A stretch of 49,594 nucleotides of DNA from JBKEAJ01 sp047972135 (GCA_047972135.1 JBKEAJ010000101.1:1-49594); one strand, 5' to 3'; positions 17,133-26,220 are shown, numbered from the stretch's first letter. Notes: a model not told the origin generated them from the sequence alone. A program made the numbers and translations.

Positions 17133-19277
17133 CTATTTCTTTTTATCTTCGGCTTCTTCCATTTGAGATTTCAACTCTGCCAATCCGCTAACATCGCCAA
17201 GGGTAGTTTTTTCACCTTTGTCGATAATAACCGTCGGCTTAGAAGCTCCACCTTTGTTGCCCGATGCGGGCTTATCGGCTGCGGGCTTACCTGCATCTTC
17301 CCATGTTCTGGAGTGAGACACAAGTATTCTTCTTGCCGCTTTAGAGAAGTCAAGCACTTTGAAGGGCAGTTTCTCGTCAATCTTAGCCTGCGATTTATCT
17401 TCTTTCTGCAGGTGTCTTGTTGTAACAAAACCTTCAACACCGTAAGGAAGAGAAACTACCGCACCTTTATCAACCATTTCTGTTATCGTACCTTCATGGA
17501 TTGAGTCGGGAGTAAATATAGTCTCAAATACATCCCAAGGATTCTCTTCAAGTTGTTTATGTCCTAGACTGAGCCTACGATTTTCCATGTCAATATCAAG
17601 CACTTGCACCTCTATTTGCTCCCCGATGGATGTAAACTCCGAGGGATGCTTTACTTTTTTCGTCCACGACAAGTCAGAAATATGAATAAGACCGTCTACA
17701 CCCTCTTCGATTTCTACAAATACTCCGAAGTTAGTGAAGTTTCTAACCTTAGCCGAGAGCTTAGTTCCAACAGGATACCTAGTGTCAATGCTTTCCCATG
17801 GATCTGGGTGAAGTTGCTTGATGCCAAGCGACATCTTACGCTCGTCTCTGTCGAGAGTAAGGATAACAGCTTCAATATCGTCGCCAACTTTCATAAAGTC
17901 CTGCGCACTTCTAAGATGCTGAGACCAAGACATTTCCGAAACGTGGATAAGCCCTTCAACACCCGGAGCCACCTCAACGAATGCACCGTAGTCAGCAAGG
18001 ACAACCACTTTTCCTTTAATCTTATCACCCACATTAAGCTCTGTATCGAGCGCATCCCATGGGTGCGGAGTAAGTTGTTTAAGACCAAGAGCAATACGCT
18101 TCTTATCATCATCAAACTCAAGAATAACAACGTTAAGAGTTTGGTCTAGCTCTACCTCTTCAGATGGGTGATTCACACGTCCCCAAGATAGGTCGGTGAT
18201 ATGAATAAGTCCGTCTACACCGCCAAGGTCGATAAATACACCGTATGAAGTAATATTTTTGACAACTCCTTCGAGTACCTGTCCTTTCTCAAGTTTAGAG
18301 ATAATCTCTTTTTTCTGAGTTTCAAGTTCAGCTTCAATAAGAGCCTTATGCGAAACAACAACGTTGCGGAACTCGTGGTTAATCTTAACAACTTTGAATT
18401 CCATTGTTTTGCCAACATACATATCGTAGTCGCGGATAGGCTTCACATCAATTTGAGAACCAGGCAAGAAAGCCTCGATACCAAATACATCCACAATCAT
18501 ACCACCCTTAGTACGGCACTTGATATATCCTTTACAAATTTCATCTTTGTCGAATGCTTCGTTCACTCTATCCCAAGAACGCAGAGCTCTAGCTTTTTTG
18601 TGCGAAAGCACCATCTGTCCTTTGGGGTCTTCAAGAGTTTCGACAAAAACCTCTACCTTATCGCCAACTTTTAATTCCGGAGTGTAACGGAATTCATTGA
18701 GGTTCACTATTCCGTCGGATTTATATCCTATCTCGACAACAACTTCACTTTTGGTCAGTGAAATTACAACTCCCTCGATAACTTCTTTTTCTTGTACAGA
18801 GGTCAAAGTTTGCTCGTACTCGTTAGCTTCGGGCGTGCCTTCCTTAGAAGTCAAAGAGCTTCCTTGGTCTGCCTCAAATGCATCCCAATCGAAGTCTGCC
18901 TCAGGCTCTGCACTAGTCTCCGGATATACTTTCCTCTCTGTCTTTGGAGTTTTTTTCTCCTCTGCTACTTCATTTTTTTCTTCAGGAGTCTTTTTTGCTT
19001 TTTTCTCAGCTTTTGGTGTCTCCTCAACTTTTTCTTCGGTTTCTTCTTTCTTTGAAGTCTTTACCTCAGATTTTGGAGTTTCTGTTTCTTCTACAGACTT
19101 CTCTGCCTTTGGAGCTTTTTCTTCTTTCTTCTCCGCTTTTGGAGCTTTTTCCTCAGTTTCTGTTTCGGTCTTAGGGGCTTTTTTAGCCTCTACTTTTTTC
19201 TCGTCCTTAGCCTCAGGAGCAGCCTGAACTTCCTGCTCTACCTCAGGTGTAGGATTTTCTTGATTTTCTTTTGTCAT
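17133..19277 (-). CDS. rpsA: 30S ribosomal protein S1 with long charged N-terminal tail
   Basis: 714 residues. Residues 1 to about 150 are a low-complexity tail of Lys, Glu, Thr, Pro and Ala built from variants of EKKAPKAEKKEEK. From about 160 onward come S1 RNA-binding repeats; at least five are visible by their VDGLIHITDLSW-type centres (VIEGVVISL, GYIKCRTKGGM, VKNITSYGVFIDLGG, VVLADYGAFVEV, VRNFTNFGVFVEI, plus a last partial one). S1 recruits mRNA to the 30S subunit. In Bacteroidota, whose leaders lack strong Shine-Dalgarno sites, S1 is expected to be important. The C-terminus is again Lys/Glu rich. Confidence 0.95.
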   Translation of the reverse strand: MTKENQENPTPEVEQEVQAAPEAKDEKKVEAKKAPKTETETEEKAPKAEKKEEKAPKAEKSVEETETPKSEVKTSKKEETEEKVEETPKAEKKAKKTPEEKNEVAEEKKTPKTERKVYPETSAEPEADFDWDAFEADQGSSLTSKEGTPEANEYEQTLTSVQEKEVIEGVVISLTKSEVVVEIGYKSDGIVNLNEFRYTPELKVGDKVEVFVETLEDPKGQMVLSHKKARALRSWDRVNEAFDKDEICKGYIKCRTKGGMIVDVFGIEAFLPGSQIDVKPIRDYDMYVGKTMEFKVVKINHEFRNVVVSHKALIEAELETQKKEIISKLEKGQVLEGVVKNITSYGVFIDLGGVDGLIHITDLSWGRVNHPSEEVELDQTLNVVILEFDDDKKRIALGLKQLTPHPWDALDTELNVGDKIKGKVVVLADYGAFVEVAPGVEGLIHVSEMSWSQHLRSAQDFMKVGDDIEAVILTLDRDERKMSLGIKQLHPDPWESIDTRYPVGTKLSAKVRNFTNFGVFVEIEEGVDGLIHISDLSWTKKVKHPSEFTSIGEQIEVQVLDIDMENRRLSLGHKQLEENPWDVFETIFTPDSIHEGTITEMVDKGAVVSLPYGVEGFVTTRHLQKEDKSQAKIDEKLPFKVLDFSKAARRILVSHSRTWEDAGKPAADKPASGNKGGASKPTVIIDKGEKTTLGDVSGLAELKSQMEEAEDKKK

Positions 19278-19334
19278 AACTTTTAAATAAAAACTTTTAG
19301 TGATTAGACATTATATATTTTGTAAATGCGGGTG

Positions 19335-19365
19335 CAAATGTACAACTTTTTCCACATCAAAACAA
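19335..19365 (-). promoter_or_regulatory. Promoter of rpsA
   Basis: Minus strand: TTG (19363-19365), 20 nt spacer, TACATTTG (19335-19342). The ATG at 19277 leaves a leader of about 50 nt. Confidence 0.7.
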
Positions 19366-19390
19366 CGAAAAACTATTAATTTTCAAGAAA

Positions 19391-20368
19391 TTAATGCCTC
19401 TCAAAGTACAGTTTTTCATCCTGAAGATTTAATTGTGGATAGTGCTTTTCTAGGATTCTGATTTTTTCTTTCTGTGCTTCTACAAACCGTCTATAATCGG
19501 CAGATGACGGATTGCGAGCTTTGTGCTTTGTTGCCAAAACGATTTTCGAGATTTCGTCATACAGCTTTCTAGTCTCGTCGGATGCCCCACTTGCCAAGAA
19601 TTTCTGCCACAATATTTCCACTGCCATCGGCGAAGGGTGCGTCATATCGTCAGCGTAATATCTGTAGTCTCGCATCTCATCCATCATAATTTCATAGGCA
19701 GGAAAATATTCAATATTCTCAGCATCTCTGCACAGTCTGTCAACTGCCAATAGCAATGAAGACTTACTAAGCTGATTTTCTACTGCTCCATCTTTCAGAT
19801 GCCTAATAGGGCTGACAGTCAGTATTATTTTTGCGCTCGGGTTTATTTTAAAAACCGCTTCAAGGGCAGCAGTCATTCTGTCTATAATTTCATCAACAGG
19901 GAGTCTTCGTCTTTTAAAGCACGATGCAGGCTGTTTATGACAATTTGCAACAACTTCCCCACTTTTGGCAAGCTCGTAAATCCAAGCCGTTCCAAGAGTA
20001 ATAATAATCGTTTTTGACGACGAGAGCAAATTATGTGTACATGCCTGAATATCATCAATATACTCACACGACTTCGGCAGGTCGTCGATAGCCATATCAC
20101 TATGAAAATCATAAGATTTCCACAGCCCCTCATGCTCAAAAAAATCACTTTTAGGATAAGGTTTAGCTTCCAATGCCCTCAAGATTTGCTTTGATATACT
20201 AGCCGGATTGTATGCAATACCCATAGGGTTAACTGCAAAATCGAATTTACCCTCTTTCAGTTTGCTCCCAATATTGTTGGCAAAGCAGGAACCCATAGTT
20301 AAGCCTTTGTCTCCATACCGCAATTTTGCATTGAGTTTAGGAACATTCACAGGAGTAGATAGTTGCAT
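19391..20368 (-). CDS. GSCFA domain-containing protein
   Basis: 325 residues from the ATG at 20368; a GTG two codons upstream would overlap the xth stop. The family-naming motif GSCFA (TMGSCFANNIGSKL) lies at about residue 25 and NPMGIAYNP about 20 residues later; SPIRHLKDGAVENQLSKSSLL is the second conserved block. The fold is probably SGNH-hydrolase-like (ITLGTAWIYEL, DDMTHPSPMAVEILW), giving a Ser-Asp-His arrangement, but no substrate is established. It sits directly behind xth on the same transcript. Confidence 0.88.
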   Translation of the reverse strand: MQLSTPVNVPKLNAKLRYGDKGLTMGSCFANNIGSKLKEGKFDFAVNPMGIAYNPASISKQILRALEAKPYPKSDFFEHEGLWKSYDFHSDMAIDDLPKSCEYIDDIQACTHNLLSSSKTIIITLGTAWIYELAKSGEVVANCHKQPASCFKRRRLPVDEIIDRMTAALEAVFKINPSAKIILTVSPIRHLKDGAVENQLSKSSLLLAVDRLCRDAENIEYFPAYEIMMDEMRDYRYYADDMTHPSPMAVEILWQKFLASGASDETRKLYDEISKIVLATKHKARNPSSADYRRFVEAQKEKIRILEKHYPQLNLQDEKLYFERH

Positions 20369-20370
20369 CT

Positions 20371-21141
20371 TCACTTGTTCTCTATTTCAATTTCAACCGG
20401 ACAATGGTCGGAGCCCATCACAGTATTCAAAATTGACGCAGTCTTCACTTTCGACATAAACGGCTCTGACACAAGGAAATAGTCAATTCTCCAGCCTATG
20501 TTCTTAGGTCTCGCTCCTGCTCTGTAGCTCCACCACGAATATTTATCGACGACATCGGGATGGAAATGCCTGAAAGTATCTACAAACCCACCTTGCGTAA
20601 ACCTGTCCATACCGTCGATTTCCTCCTGCATGTATCCTGCCGACTTATTGTAATTGGCTTTCGGACGGGCGAGGTCTATTTCTTTATGAGCAACATTAAA
20701 ATCACCACAGACCACAACGGGCTTCTTATCTTCCAAAGATTTAAGATACTTATAAAACGCTAAGTCCCAATCAGTTCTATAAGACAGGCGAGCAAGTTCG
20801 CTGCCAGAATTTGGCACATATACGCACACCAAATAGAAGTCCTCGTATTCCGCACACAGCACTCTACCCTCTTGGTCGTGTTCTTCAATGCCAATATCTT
20901 GACTTACATTTAGAGGCTTTTTCTTCGATATTATTGCAGTTCCGGAATAGCCTTTTTTCACTGCGGAATTTGAATAGATGTGGTATTCCTCAATGTCTTT
21001 CAAAGTTTCAGCCACTTGCTCGTCTTGAGCCTTTGTCTCTTGCAGGCAAAGGATATCTGCATCCATTTTGGAAAAGTCGTCAAAAAAGTTTTTCTGAGCA
21101 ACAGCCCTTATTCCATTTACATTCCAAGATATTATTTTCAT
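20371..21141 (-). CDS. xth: Exodeoxyribonuclease III
   Basis: 256 residues, the usual length for ExoIII/AP endonucleases. Conserved positions are present: SWNVNGIRA (metal-binding Asn), CLQETKAQ (catalytic Glu), VYVPNSG, VVCGDFNVAH (Asp/Asn), WRIDYFLVS and MGSDHCPVEIEI (Asp-His). It cuts DNA at abasic sites and removes 3' blocks in base excision repair. First gene of a two-gene unit with the GSCFA gene, with at most a few bases between them. Confidence 0.95.
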   Translation of the reverse strand: MKIISWNVNGIRAVAQKNFFDDFSKMDADILCLQETKAQDEQVAETLKDIEEYHIYSNSAVKKGYSGTAIISKKKPLNVSQDIGIEEHDQEGRVLCAEYEDFYLVCVYVPNSGSELARLSYRTDWDLAFYKYLKSLEDKKPVVVCGDFNVAHKEIDLARPKANYNKSAGYMQEEIDGMDRFTQGGFVDTFRHFHPDVVDKYSWWSYRAGARPKNIGWRIDYFLVSEPFMSKVKTASILNTVMGSDHCPVEIEIENK

Positions 21142-21602
21142 TGTTTATTCTTTCAAGATTTTAATATTTAGATGTTGGTTATCAGACCTTTAACAGCACA
21201 CATAAGAACCTGCCAAAGACAAACAAACATCATGCGGTAAAGATATAAAAAGTATAGGATTTTCTCGAAAAATTGGCACAATTCAATGGATAATTGTTTA
21301 GACATTTAATCGTTTAAGGTTTAATGAATTATATCAATAGCCTCCATCTTTAGATGGGGGGGGGGAGGGGAATATAAACACGGAATGGCTTTAGCCCAAA
21401 TGATGAGTGGTCGGTGGTCAGTTTTGTATTTAGGAGCGTTAGTTCCGTAATCTTCGTAGCAAGAGGGTATTTACACACTGACCACCGACCACTGTCCACT
21501 CTTATCCGAATATTTAGAATCTAGGTATAAAAAAATAAAGCAAAAATAGCTGGCAATTTATCACTATTCTTATCTTTGCTAAAACAAACAACAAAAACGC
21601 CT
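21142..21602. repeat. Non-coding repeat island (hairpins, poly-G tract, 17-bp inverted repeat)
   Basis: No gene is supported in this stretch. It holds a GTTTAAG-type motif at 21305-21325; a hairpin CCTCCATC/GATGGGGG at 21341-21360 running into ten G (21356-21365), then A and four G; a perfect 17-bp inverted repeat (21406-21422 with 21477-21493); and an inner module at about 21431-21467 that recurs inverted near 40278-40317. The right end holds the -7 box of the next gene. Confidence 0.8.
21571..21578 (+). promoter_or_regulatory. -7 box of the HerA-like gene
   Basis: TATCTTTG, 24 nt before the ATG at 21603. It overlaps a possible TTG start at 21576, which argues that translation begins at the ATG. 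Confidence 0.6.
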
Positions 21603-23123
21603 ATGTACAATCTTGAACACAAACCCTTAGTTGCCATCTCCGAAGTTGGCGAATTTTCGTTTATCCCCAAAATGATGAACCGCCATGGTCTGATAAGTGG
21701 TGCGACGGGTACGGGTAAAACGGTAACACTACAAACTATTGCCGAGACTTTTAGTCAGATGGGAGTGCCTGTTTTTGCTGCTGATATCAAAGGCGACCTT
21801 TCGGGGATTTCCAAAGCGGGAGGCAACAAAGAAAGTGTCAACAAACGAGTAGACAAATATAAGCTGAACGATAAAGGCTTTAGCTATCAGGGCTTTCCCA
21901 CTCAGTTTTGGGATGTTTTCGGCGAGCAAGGGCATCCACTCAGATGCACAGTTTCTGAGATGGGTCCCATGTTGTTGGAGCGTTTGCTCGATTTGAACGA
22001 CACACAAGGAGCTGTGCTCTCGCTAGTTTTCAAGATTGCCGATGATAATGATTTGCTGCTTATCGACCTTAAAGATTTGCAGAAGATGTTGGAATATGTT
22101 GGCAATAATCGCAAAGAGTTTACTACCACATATGGTAATATTTCGGCGGCAAGCATTGGTGCTATCCAACGTAATTTAATACGCTTGGACAGCGAAGGAG
22201 CAGAGTTGTTTTTTGGTGAGCCTGAACTAAATATTAACGATTTACTTCAAACTGACCAAGGCAAAGGAATAATCAACATAATTGCTGCCGACAAACTAAT
22301 GACTTCGCCACGTGTGTACACTTCGCTGTTGTTGTGGCTATTATCGAATTTCTACGAACACTTGCCCGAAGTTGGCGATTTGGACAAACCGAAGTTGGTA
22401 TTTTTCTTTGACGAAGCACACCTGCTTTTCAACGATATGCCAAAGGTCTTATTGGAAAGAGTGGAGCAAATCGTCCGTTTAATCCGCTCGAAAGGAGTAG
22501 GAGTATATTTCATTACTCAAAATCCTGCAGACATACCCGATACGGTATTGGGACAATTGGGCAACAGGGTACAGCATGCTTTGAGGGCATACACCCCCAA
22601 AGACCAAAAAGCTGTGAGAGTGGCGGCACAGACTTTCCGCACAAATCCGAAATACGACACCGAAACAGCTATTACAGAATTAGGAACAGGCGAAGCCTTA
22701 ATATCGTTTCTTGACGAGAAAGGCGCACCATCAGTGGTTGAGAGGGTTTTCGTGCTTCCTCCTCAAAGTCAGATAGGACCTATTACTCCCGAAGAGCGTT
22801 CTCAAATTATTAGACGTTCATTGGTCTATGGCATCTATGAAAAAGAAGAAGACCGAGAGTCTGCCTACGAGGTACTGAGCAAAAAACAAAACGAAGTTGC
22901 AGAGGAGAAAGCACGAATTGAGCAAGAGAAAGCCGCACAAAAAGCTCTGATAGAGAAGGAGAAAGCCGAAAGAGCAGAGCAGCGTCGGCGTAAGGCAGCA
23001 GGCGGCGATGTATTTCAAGACTTATTGTCGCAGATTGGCAAGAGTGCGACACGTCAAATCTCAAGTCAACTAGGCAGGAGCATCACAAGGTCGCTTCTTG
23101 GAACTTTTTTTGGCAAGAAATAG
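21603..23123 (+). CDS. HerA-like helicase/ATPase, DUF853 family
   Basis: 506 residues from the ATG at 21603 (MYNLEHKPLVAISE). Walker A is SGATGTGKTVTL; Walker B is KLVFFFDEAHLLF; the arginine-finger region and ITQNPADIPDTVLGQLGNRVQHALRAYTPKDQ are typical of DUF853 members of the HerA/FtsK superfamily. The last 100 residues form a Lys/Glu/Gln coiled coil (about 430-470) and a basic tail. Family members are predicted DNA translocases with no settled role. No NurA nuclease or Sir2 partner lies nearby, so this does not look like a HerA defence pair. Single gene with its own -7 box. Confidence 0.88.
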   Translation: MYNLEHKPLVAISEVGEFSFIPKMMNRHGLISGATGTGKTVTLQTIAETFSQMGVPVFAADIKGDLSGISKAGGNKESVNKRVDKYKLNDKGFSYQGFPTQFWDVFGEQGHPLRCTVSEMGPMLLERLLDLNDTQGAVLSLVFKIADDNDLLLIDLKDLQKMLEYVGNNRKEFTTTYGNISAASIGAIQRNLIRLDSEGAELFFGEPELNINDLLQTDQGKGIINIIAADKLMTSPRVYTSLLLWLLSNFYEHLPEVGDLDKPKLVFFFDEAHLLFNDMPKVLLERVEQIVRLIRSKGVGVYFITQNPADIPDTVLGQLGNRVQHALRAYTPKDQKAVRVAAQTFRTNPKYDTETAITELGTGEALISFLDEKGAPSVVERVFVLPPQSQIGPITPEERSQIIRRSLVYGIYEKEEDRESAYEVLSKKQNEVAEEKARIEQEKAAQKALIEKEKAERAEQRRRKAAGGDVFQDLLSQIGKSATRQISSQLGRSITRSLLGTFFGKK

Positions 23124-23144
23124 GGATAAGTAAAACATTTTCGA

Positions 23145-23152
23145 TACATTTG
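23145..23152 (+). promoter_or_regulatory. -7 box of ald
   Basis: TACATTTG, 25 nt before the ATG at 23178. No convincing -33 element. Confidence 0.45.
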
Positions 23153-23177
23153 CTTCACACAAAATAAATATACAGTA

Positions 23178-24290
23178 ATGATCATAGGAGTACCAAAGGA
23201 GATTAAGACCAACGAGAATAGAGTAGCTCTAATTCCCGCTGGCGTTGCAGAACTAGTAAAAAACGGGCATAGTGTATATGTACAGAAAAGTGCAGGAGAG
23301 CAAAGCGGTTTCATGGATGAAGAATACATCGAAGCTGGAGCTAATATTTTACCAAGCATTGAGGACGTTTATGCTATTGCCGAAATGATTATAAAGGTAA
23401 AAGAGCCTATAGAGTCTGAGTATAAGCTAATTAAAGAAGATCAATTACTCTACACCTACTTTCATTTTGCTTCGTGCGAGGAGCTGACACACGCAATGAT
23501 AAAGCAAAAAGCAGTCTGCCTCGCCTACGAAACAGTCGAGCTGCCCGACCGCAGCCTGCCACTGCTAATTCCAATGTCAGAAGTAGCAGGTAGGATGTCT
23601 ATACAGGAAGGAGCAAAGTATTTAGAAAAAACCTATGGTGGCAAAGGCGTATTGATGGGCGGAGTGCCGGGTGTACTACCCGCAAAGGTATTGGTATTAG
23701 GCGGAGGTATAGTTGGCACAGAAGCAGCAAAGATGGCAGCAGGAATGGGAGCAGATGTAACAATTATGGACATCAACCTAAAACGGATGAGGCACTTGGA
23801 CGACATAATGCCTAAGAATGTCAAGACCATGATGTCGCACAGCTACAACATACAAAAGATGATAGAAACACATGATCTCATCATAGGCGCAGTGTTGATA
23901 CCGGGAGCAAAGGCACCCAAGCTGATAACAAGAGATATGCTGAGAAGCATGCAAAATGGGACGGTACTGGTGGATGTAGCAGTTGACCAAGGTGGATGCT
24001 TTGAAACGACAAAACCCACAACCCACCAAGACCCTATTTATGAGATTGACAATGTGATACATTATTCGGTAGCAAATATGCCGGGAGCAGTACCACGCAC
24101 CTCCACCATCGCACTTACCAACGCCACACTGCCTTATGCCATTGAGTTGGCAAACAAAGGTTGGCAAGAGGCTTGCAAGGAGTCGAAACCCTTAAAACTC
24201 GGGCTTAATGTGGTAAAAGGGAAAATTGTCTATAAGGAGGTAGCCGAAGCGTTTGGTCTTGAGCATACAGATGTGAATACAATGCTGTGA
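23178..24290 (+). CDS. ald: Alanine dehydrogenase
   Basis: 370 residues, the normal length. MIIGVPKEIKTNENRVALIPAG is the family start with the substrate Arg; YFHFAS carries the catalytic His region; GGGIVGTEAAKMAAGMGADVTIMD is the NAD-binding site; VDVAVDQGGCFETTKPTTH and NMPGAVPRTST are C-terminal signatures. It converts alanine and NAD to pyruvate, ammonia and NADH, reversibly. Single gene, convergent with frr, with a shared hairpin between them. Confidence 0.95.
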   Translation: MIIGVPKEIKTNENRVALIPAGVAELVKNGHSVYVQKSAGEQSGFMDEEYIEAGANILPSIEDVYAIAEMIIKVKEPIESEYKLIKEDQLLYTYFHFASCEELTHAMIKQKAVCLAYETVELPDRSLPLLIPMSEVAGRMSIQEGAKYLEKTYGGKGVLMGGVPGVLPAKVLVLGGGIVGTEAAKMAAGMGADVTIMDINLKRMRHLDDIMPKNVKTMMSHSYNIQKMIETHDLIIGAVLIPGAKAPKLITRDMLRSMQNGTVLVDVAVDQGGCFETTKPTTHQDPIYEIDNVIHYSVANMPGAVPRTSTIALTNATLPYAIELANKGWQEACKESKPLKLGLNVVKGKIVYKEVAEAFGLEHTDVNTML

Positions 24291-24310
24291 TGTTACGATT
24301 TTGCGATAAA

Positions 24311-24362
24311 AACAGCCAATATTCGATATTAATTTTTATTCCTTCATTGAATAATGGCTGTT
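24311..24362 (-). terminator. Terminator between ald and frr
   Basis: A 14-bp stem with one mismatch (AACAGCCAATATTC at 24311-24324 with GAATAATGGCTGTT at 24348-24361) encloses a 23-nt AT-rich loop. On the minus strand it ends in a T run, so it fits frr best, but it may serve both convergent genes. Confidence 0.7.
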
Positions 24363-24388
24363 ACATTTATAATTCACCATTAAATTGA

Positions 24389-24955
24389 TTACACCGTCAT
24401 AATATCCTCATGTTTTTTAGCTACCATTTCGTCGATAGTCTTCACCATTTGGTCAGTAATTTTTTGTACTTCTGCCTCGGCATCTTTCTCCACATCTTCC
24501 GAAAGTCCGTCTTTCACCATAGCTTTGAGAGCTGTGTTGGCATCCTTGCGGGCGTTGCGAATACTCACTTTTGCGTGTTCGCCCTCTGCATTTGCCTGTT
24601 TCACAAGGTCTTTGCGTCGTTCTTCGGTAAGAGCAGGCACTGCCACCCTAACCACCTCCCCGTTGTTGCCGGGATTAAAACCAAGATTCGCTTCCATTAT
24701 TGCTCTTTCAATATCGGGGATGATTTGCTTCTCCCAAGGCTGAATCGCAATAGTGCGGGGGTCGGGAGTCGACACACTCGCCACCTGAGTAAGGGGAGTA
24801 GGAGTACCGTAATATTCTACCATTACACCTTCAACCATCGTTGTTGAGGCTTTTCCTGCACGAATATGCGACAATTCATTCTGCAGATGCTCTGTTGCAT
24901 CTTCCATTTTTTGCTTACAATCAGTAATCACCGGTTTTACATCTTCAAATGTCAT
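24389..24955 (-). CDS. frr: Ribosome recycling factor
   Basis: 188 residues, standard length. The long three-helix bundle is clear: HLQNELSHIRAGKAST with the conserved Arg/Gly/Lys, VEYYGTPTPLTQVASVSTPDPRTIAIQPW in the domain II part, and EERRKDLVKQANAEGEHAKVSIRNARKDAN. With EF-G it splits post-termination ribosomes. Single gene with a good upstream promoter and a terminator behind it. Confidence 0.96.
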   Translation of the reverse strand: MTFEDVKPVITDCKQKMEDATEHLQNELSHIRAGKASTTMVEGVMVEYYGTPTPLTQVASVSTPDPRTIAIQPWEKQIIPDIERAIMEANLGFNPGNNGEVVRVAVPALTEERRKDLVKQANAEGEHAKVSIRNARKDANTALKAMVKDGLSEDVEKDAEAEVQKITDQMVKTIDEMVAKKHEDIMTV

Positions 24956-24995
24956 TGTATCTTATTTTTATTTTTGAATATTCATTTCCATATCC

Positions 24996-25026
24996 CAAAA
25001 TTAGTACATTTCAGTTAAGCAGCAAA
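24996..25026 (-). promoter_or_regulatory. Promoter of frr
   Basis: Minus strand: TTTG (25023-25026), 19 nt spacer, TAATTTTG (24996-25003). The ATG is at 24955. Confidence 0.65.
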
Positions 25027-25042
25027 ACGTCCGTCTCATACT

Positions 25043-25978
25043 TTATTTTACATAGTCCTTACTGCTCAAAAAATCAAGACTTTTCATAACACTCACAAGA
25101 GGCTCAAAATTATAATGCTCCACCTCAACAACAATTTCTTTCACACCTGCTCCCGTAGCGTCCTCAAAAGCTCCTTTAAATATTGCTTCTCCATCGGCAC
25201 ACAGTTCTTTCTCGTTTTTCACGTGATAATATTCAAATCTTCCCGGATATTTTTTGAAATAGTCAGTAGCCACTTTTCCTCCTTTATCAATCCAGTATAA
25301 ATCCAGCTCGAAAGCCACTTTTGTGGGGTCAGTATTTTCAAGCATATAATCGTATATCACTTTGCCTTCCACTTCCTTAAATTCAGCATCATGATTATGA
25401 TATCCAAATCTCAGTCCAGCAGCATTGCACATATCTCCCACCTTGTTGTAGTAATCACAATAGGCTTTCAGACCTTCCAAACTTTCGTAAGCCCACTTTC
25501 CTTGAGAAGGCTTAACAATATAGGTACATCCTGCTCTCTTGTGAGCATCAATAGCGACTTTCCACTCTTCCAAAGCCTTATCAAGTGAGCCCTCTTCGTT
25601 GCTGATATTTGGGCCGTAGTGAGAACCTAAGGCTTTGATACCGTTGTCCTCACATAGTTTTTTAAAATCTTCAGGTAGCATCCCATAAAACTTCCCGTCG
25701 CTGTATCCTGCCATTTCCACAAATTTGTATCCCATTTTGCCGAGAGCTTCAATTGTAGTCTTAGGGTCTTTTTGCATATCATCCCTAACTGACCATAGTT
25801 GTACTCCGATAAACTTATCGCCATGGTTCACATTTTTAAACTCGGGATTTACACATGAAGAGCTATCGGTAGACTCTACTGTGTTACTATTGTCTTTATT
25901 GTTGTTTTTTTTACCATTGCAAGCCACAATAGCGCATATTATCAGCCCTGCAGCCAAAAGATTTAGTAAATTTTTCAT
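25043..25978 (-). CDS. Sugar phosphate isomerase/epimerase-like TIM-barrel lipoprotein
   Basis: 311 residues. A lipoprotein signal (IICAIVAC) is followed by an Asn/Ser-rich linker and an AP-endonuclease-2/xylose-isomerase-like TIM barrel: FIGVQLWSVRDDM, GYKFVEMAGY, LGSHYGPN, GYHNHDAEF (metal His/Asp/Glu), FELDLYWIDKGG and VEVEHYNF. The metal-binding Glu/Asp/His positions look complete. Secreted members in Bacteroidota probably act on sugars or inositols at the envelope; the exact substrate cannot be inferred. Single gene. Confidence 0.82.
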   Translation of the reverse strand: MKNLLNLLAAGLIICAIVACNGKKNNNKDNSNTVESTDSSSCVNPEFKNVNHGDKFIGVQLWSVRDDMQKDPKTTIEALGKMGYKFVEMAGYSDGKFYGMLPEDFKKLCEDNGIKALGSHYGPNISNEEGSLDKALEEWKVAIDAHKRAGCTYIVKPSQGKWAYESLEGLKAYCDYYNKVGDMCNAAGLRFGYHNHDAEFKEVEGKVIYDYMLENTDPTKVAFELDLYWIDKGGKVATDYFKKYPGRFEYYHVKNEKELCADGEAIFKGAFEDATGAGVKEIVVEVEHYNFEPLVSVMKSLDFLSSKDYVK

Positions 25979-26019
25979 GTTTCTATTATTATTAAATTTG
26001 TATTCAGCTTATGTTCACA

Positions 26020-26050
26020 CAAAAATAAAACTAAATATTCGGAACTGCAA
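26020..26050 (-). promoter_or_regulatory. Promoter of the isomerase-like lipoprotein gene
   Basis: Minus strand: TTG (26048-26050), 20 nt spacer, TATTTTTG (26020-26027). The ATG at 25978 leaves a leader of about 35 nt. Confidence 0.65.
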
Positions 26051-26139
26051 TTCATTAAGCAATAAAGACTCTATTCTCTTTCAAATTGAGTGTATCTATG
26101 TACATTCGAGATTATTATCAATATAAGATTTAGCAAAGT

Positions 26140-26171
26140 TTGGCAGACTAATAATAATTTTCCTACTTTCG
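26140..26171 (+). promoter_or_regulatory. Probable promoter of gnd
   Basis: TTG at 26140-26142, 21 nt spacer, TACTTTCG at 26164-26171, one mismatch from TAnnTTTG. Transcription would start near 26178, so the whole leader is the repeat at 26179-26220. Confidence 0.5.
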
Positions 26172-26178
26172 CATTGCA

Positions 26179-26220
26179 GTTTTAAGGTTTAGAAGTTTAA
26201 GGTTTAAAGTTTAAGGTTTG
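26179..26220 (+). repeat. Heptamer repeat GTTTAAG/GTTTAAA forming the gnd leader
   Basis: Five to six imperfect copies of GTTTAAG (variants GTTTAGA, GTTTAAA) run up to and into the TTG start codon of gnd. Related single copies occur near 21310 and, inverted, near 40225. Confidence 0.75.

Noticed and set aside
16632..17504. 290-codon plus-strand frame opposite rnz and rpsA
   Set aside because: It crosses two real genes on the other strand and resembles no family.
18697..19227. 176-codon plus-strand frame rich in Ser/Phe opposite rpsA
   Set aside because: It is the antisense of the Lys/Glu-rich S1 tail; composition is explained by that repeat.
21603..23123. HerA-type ATPase as part of a defence system
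   Set aside because: No NurA, Sir2 or other partner gene flanks it; the sequence fits the DUF853 group.
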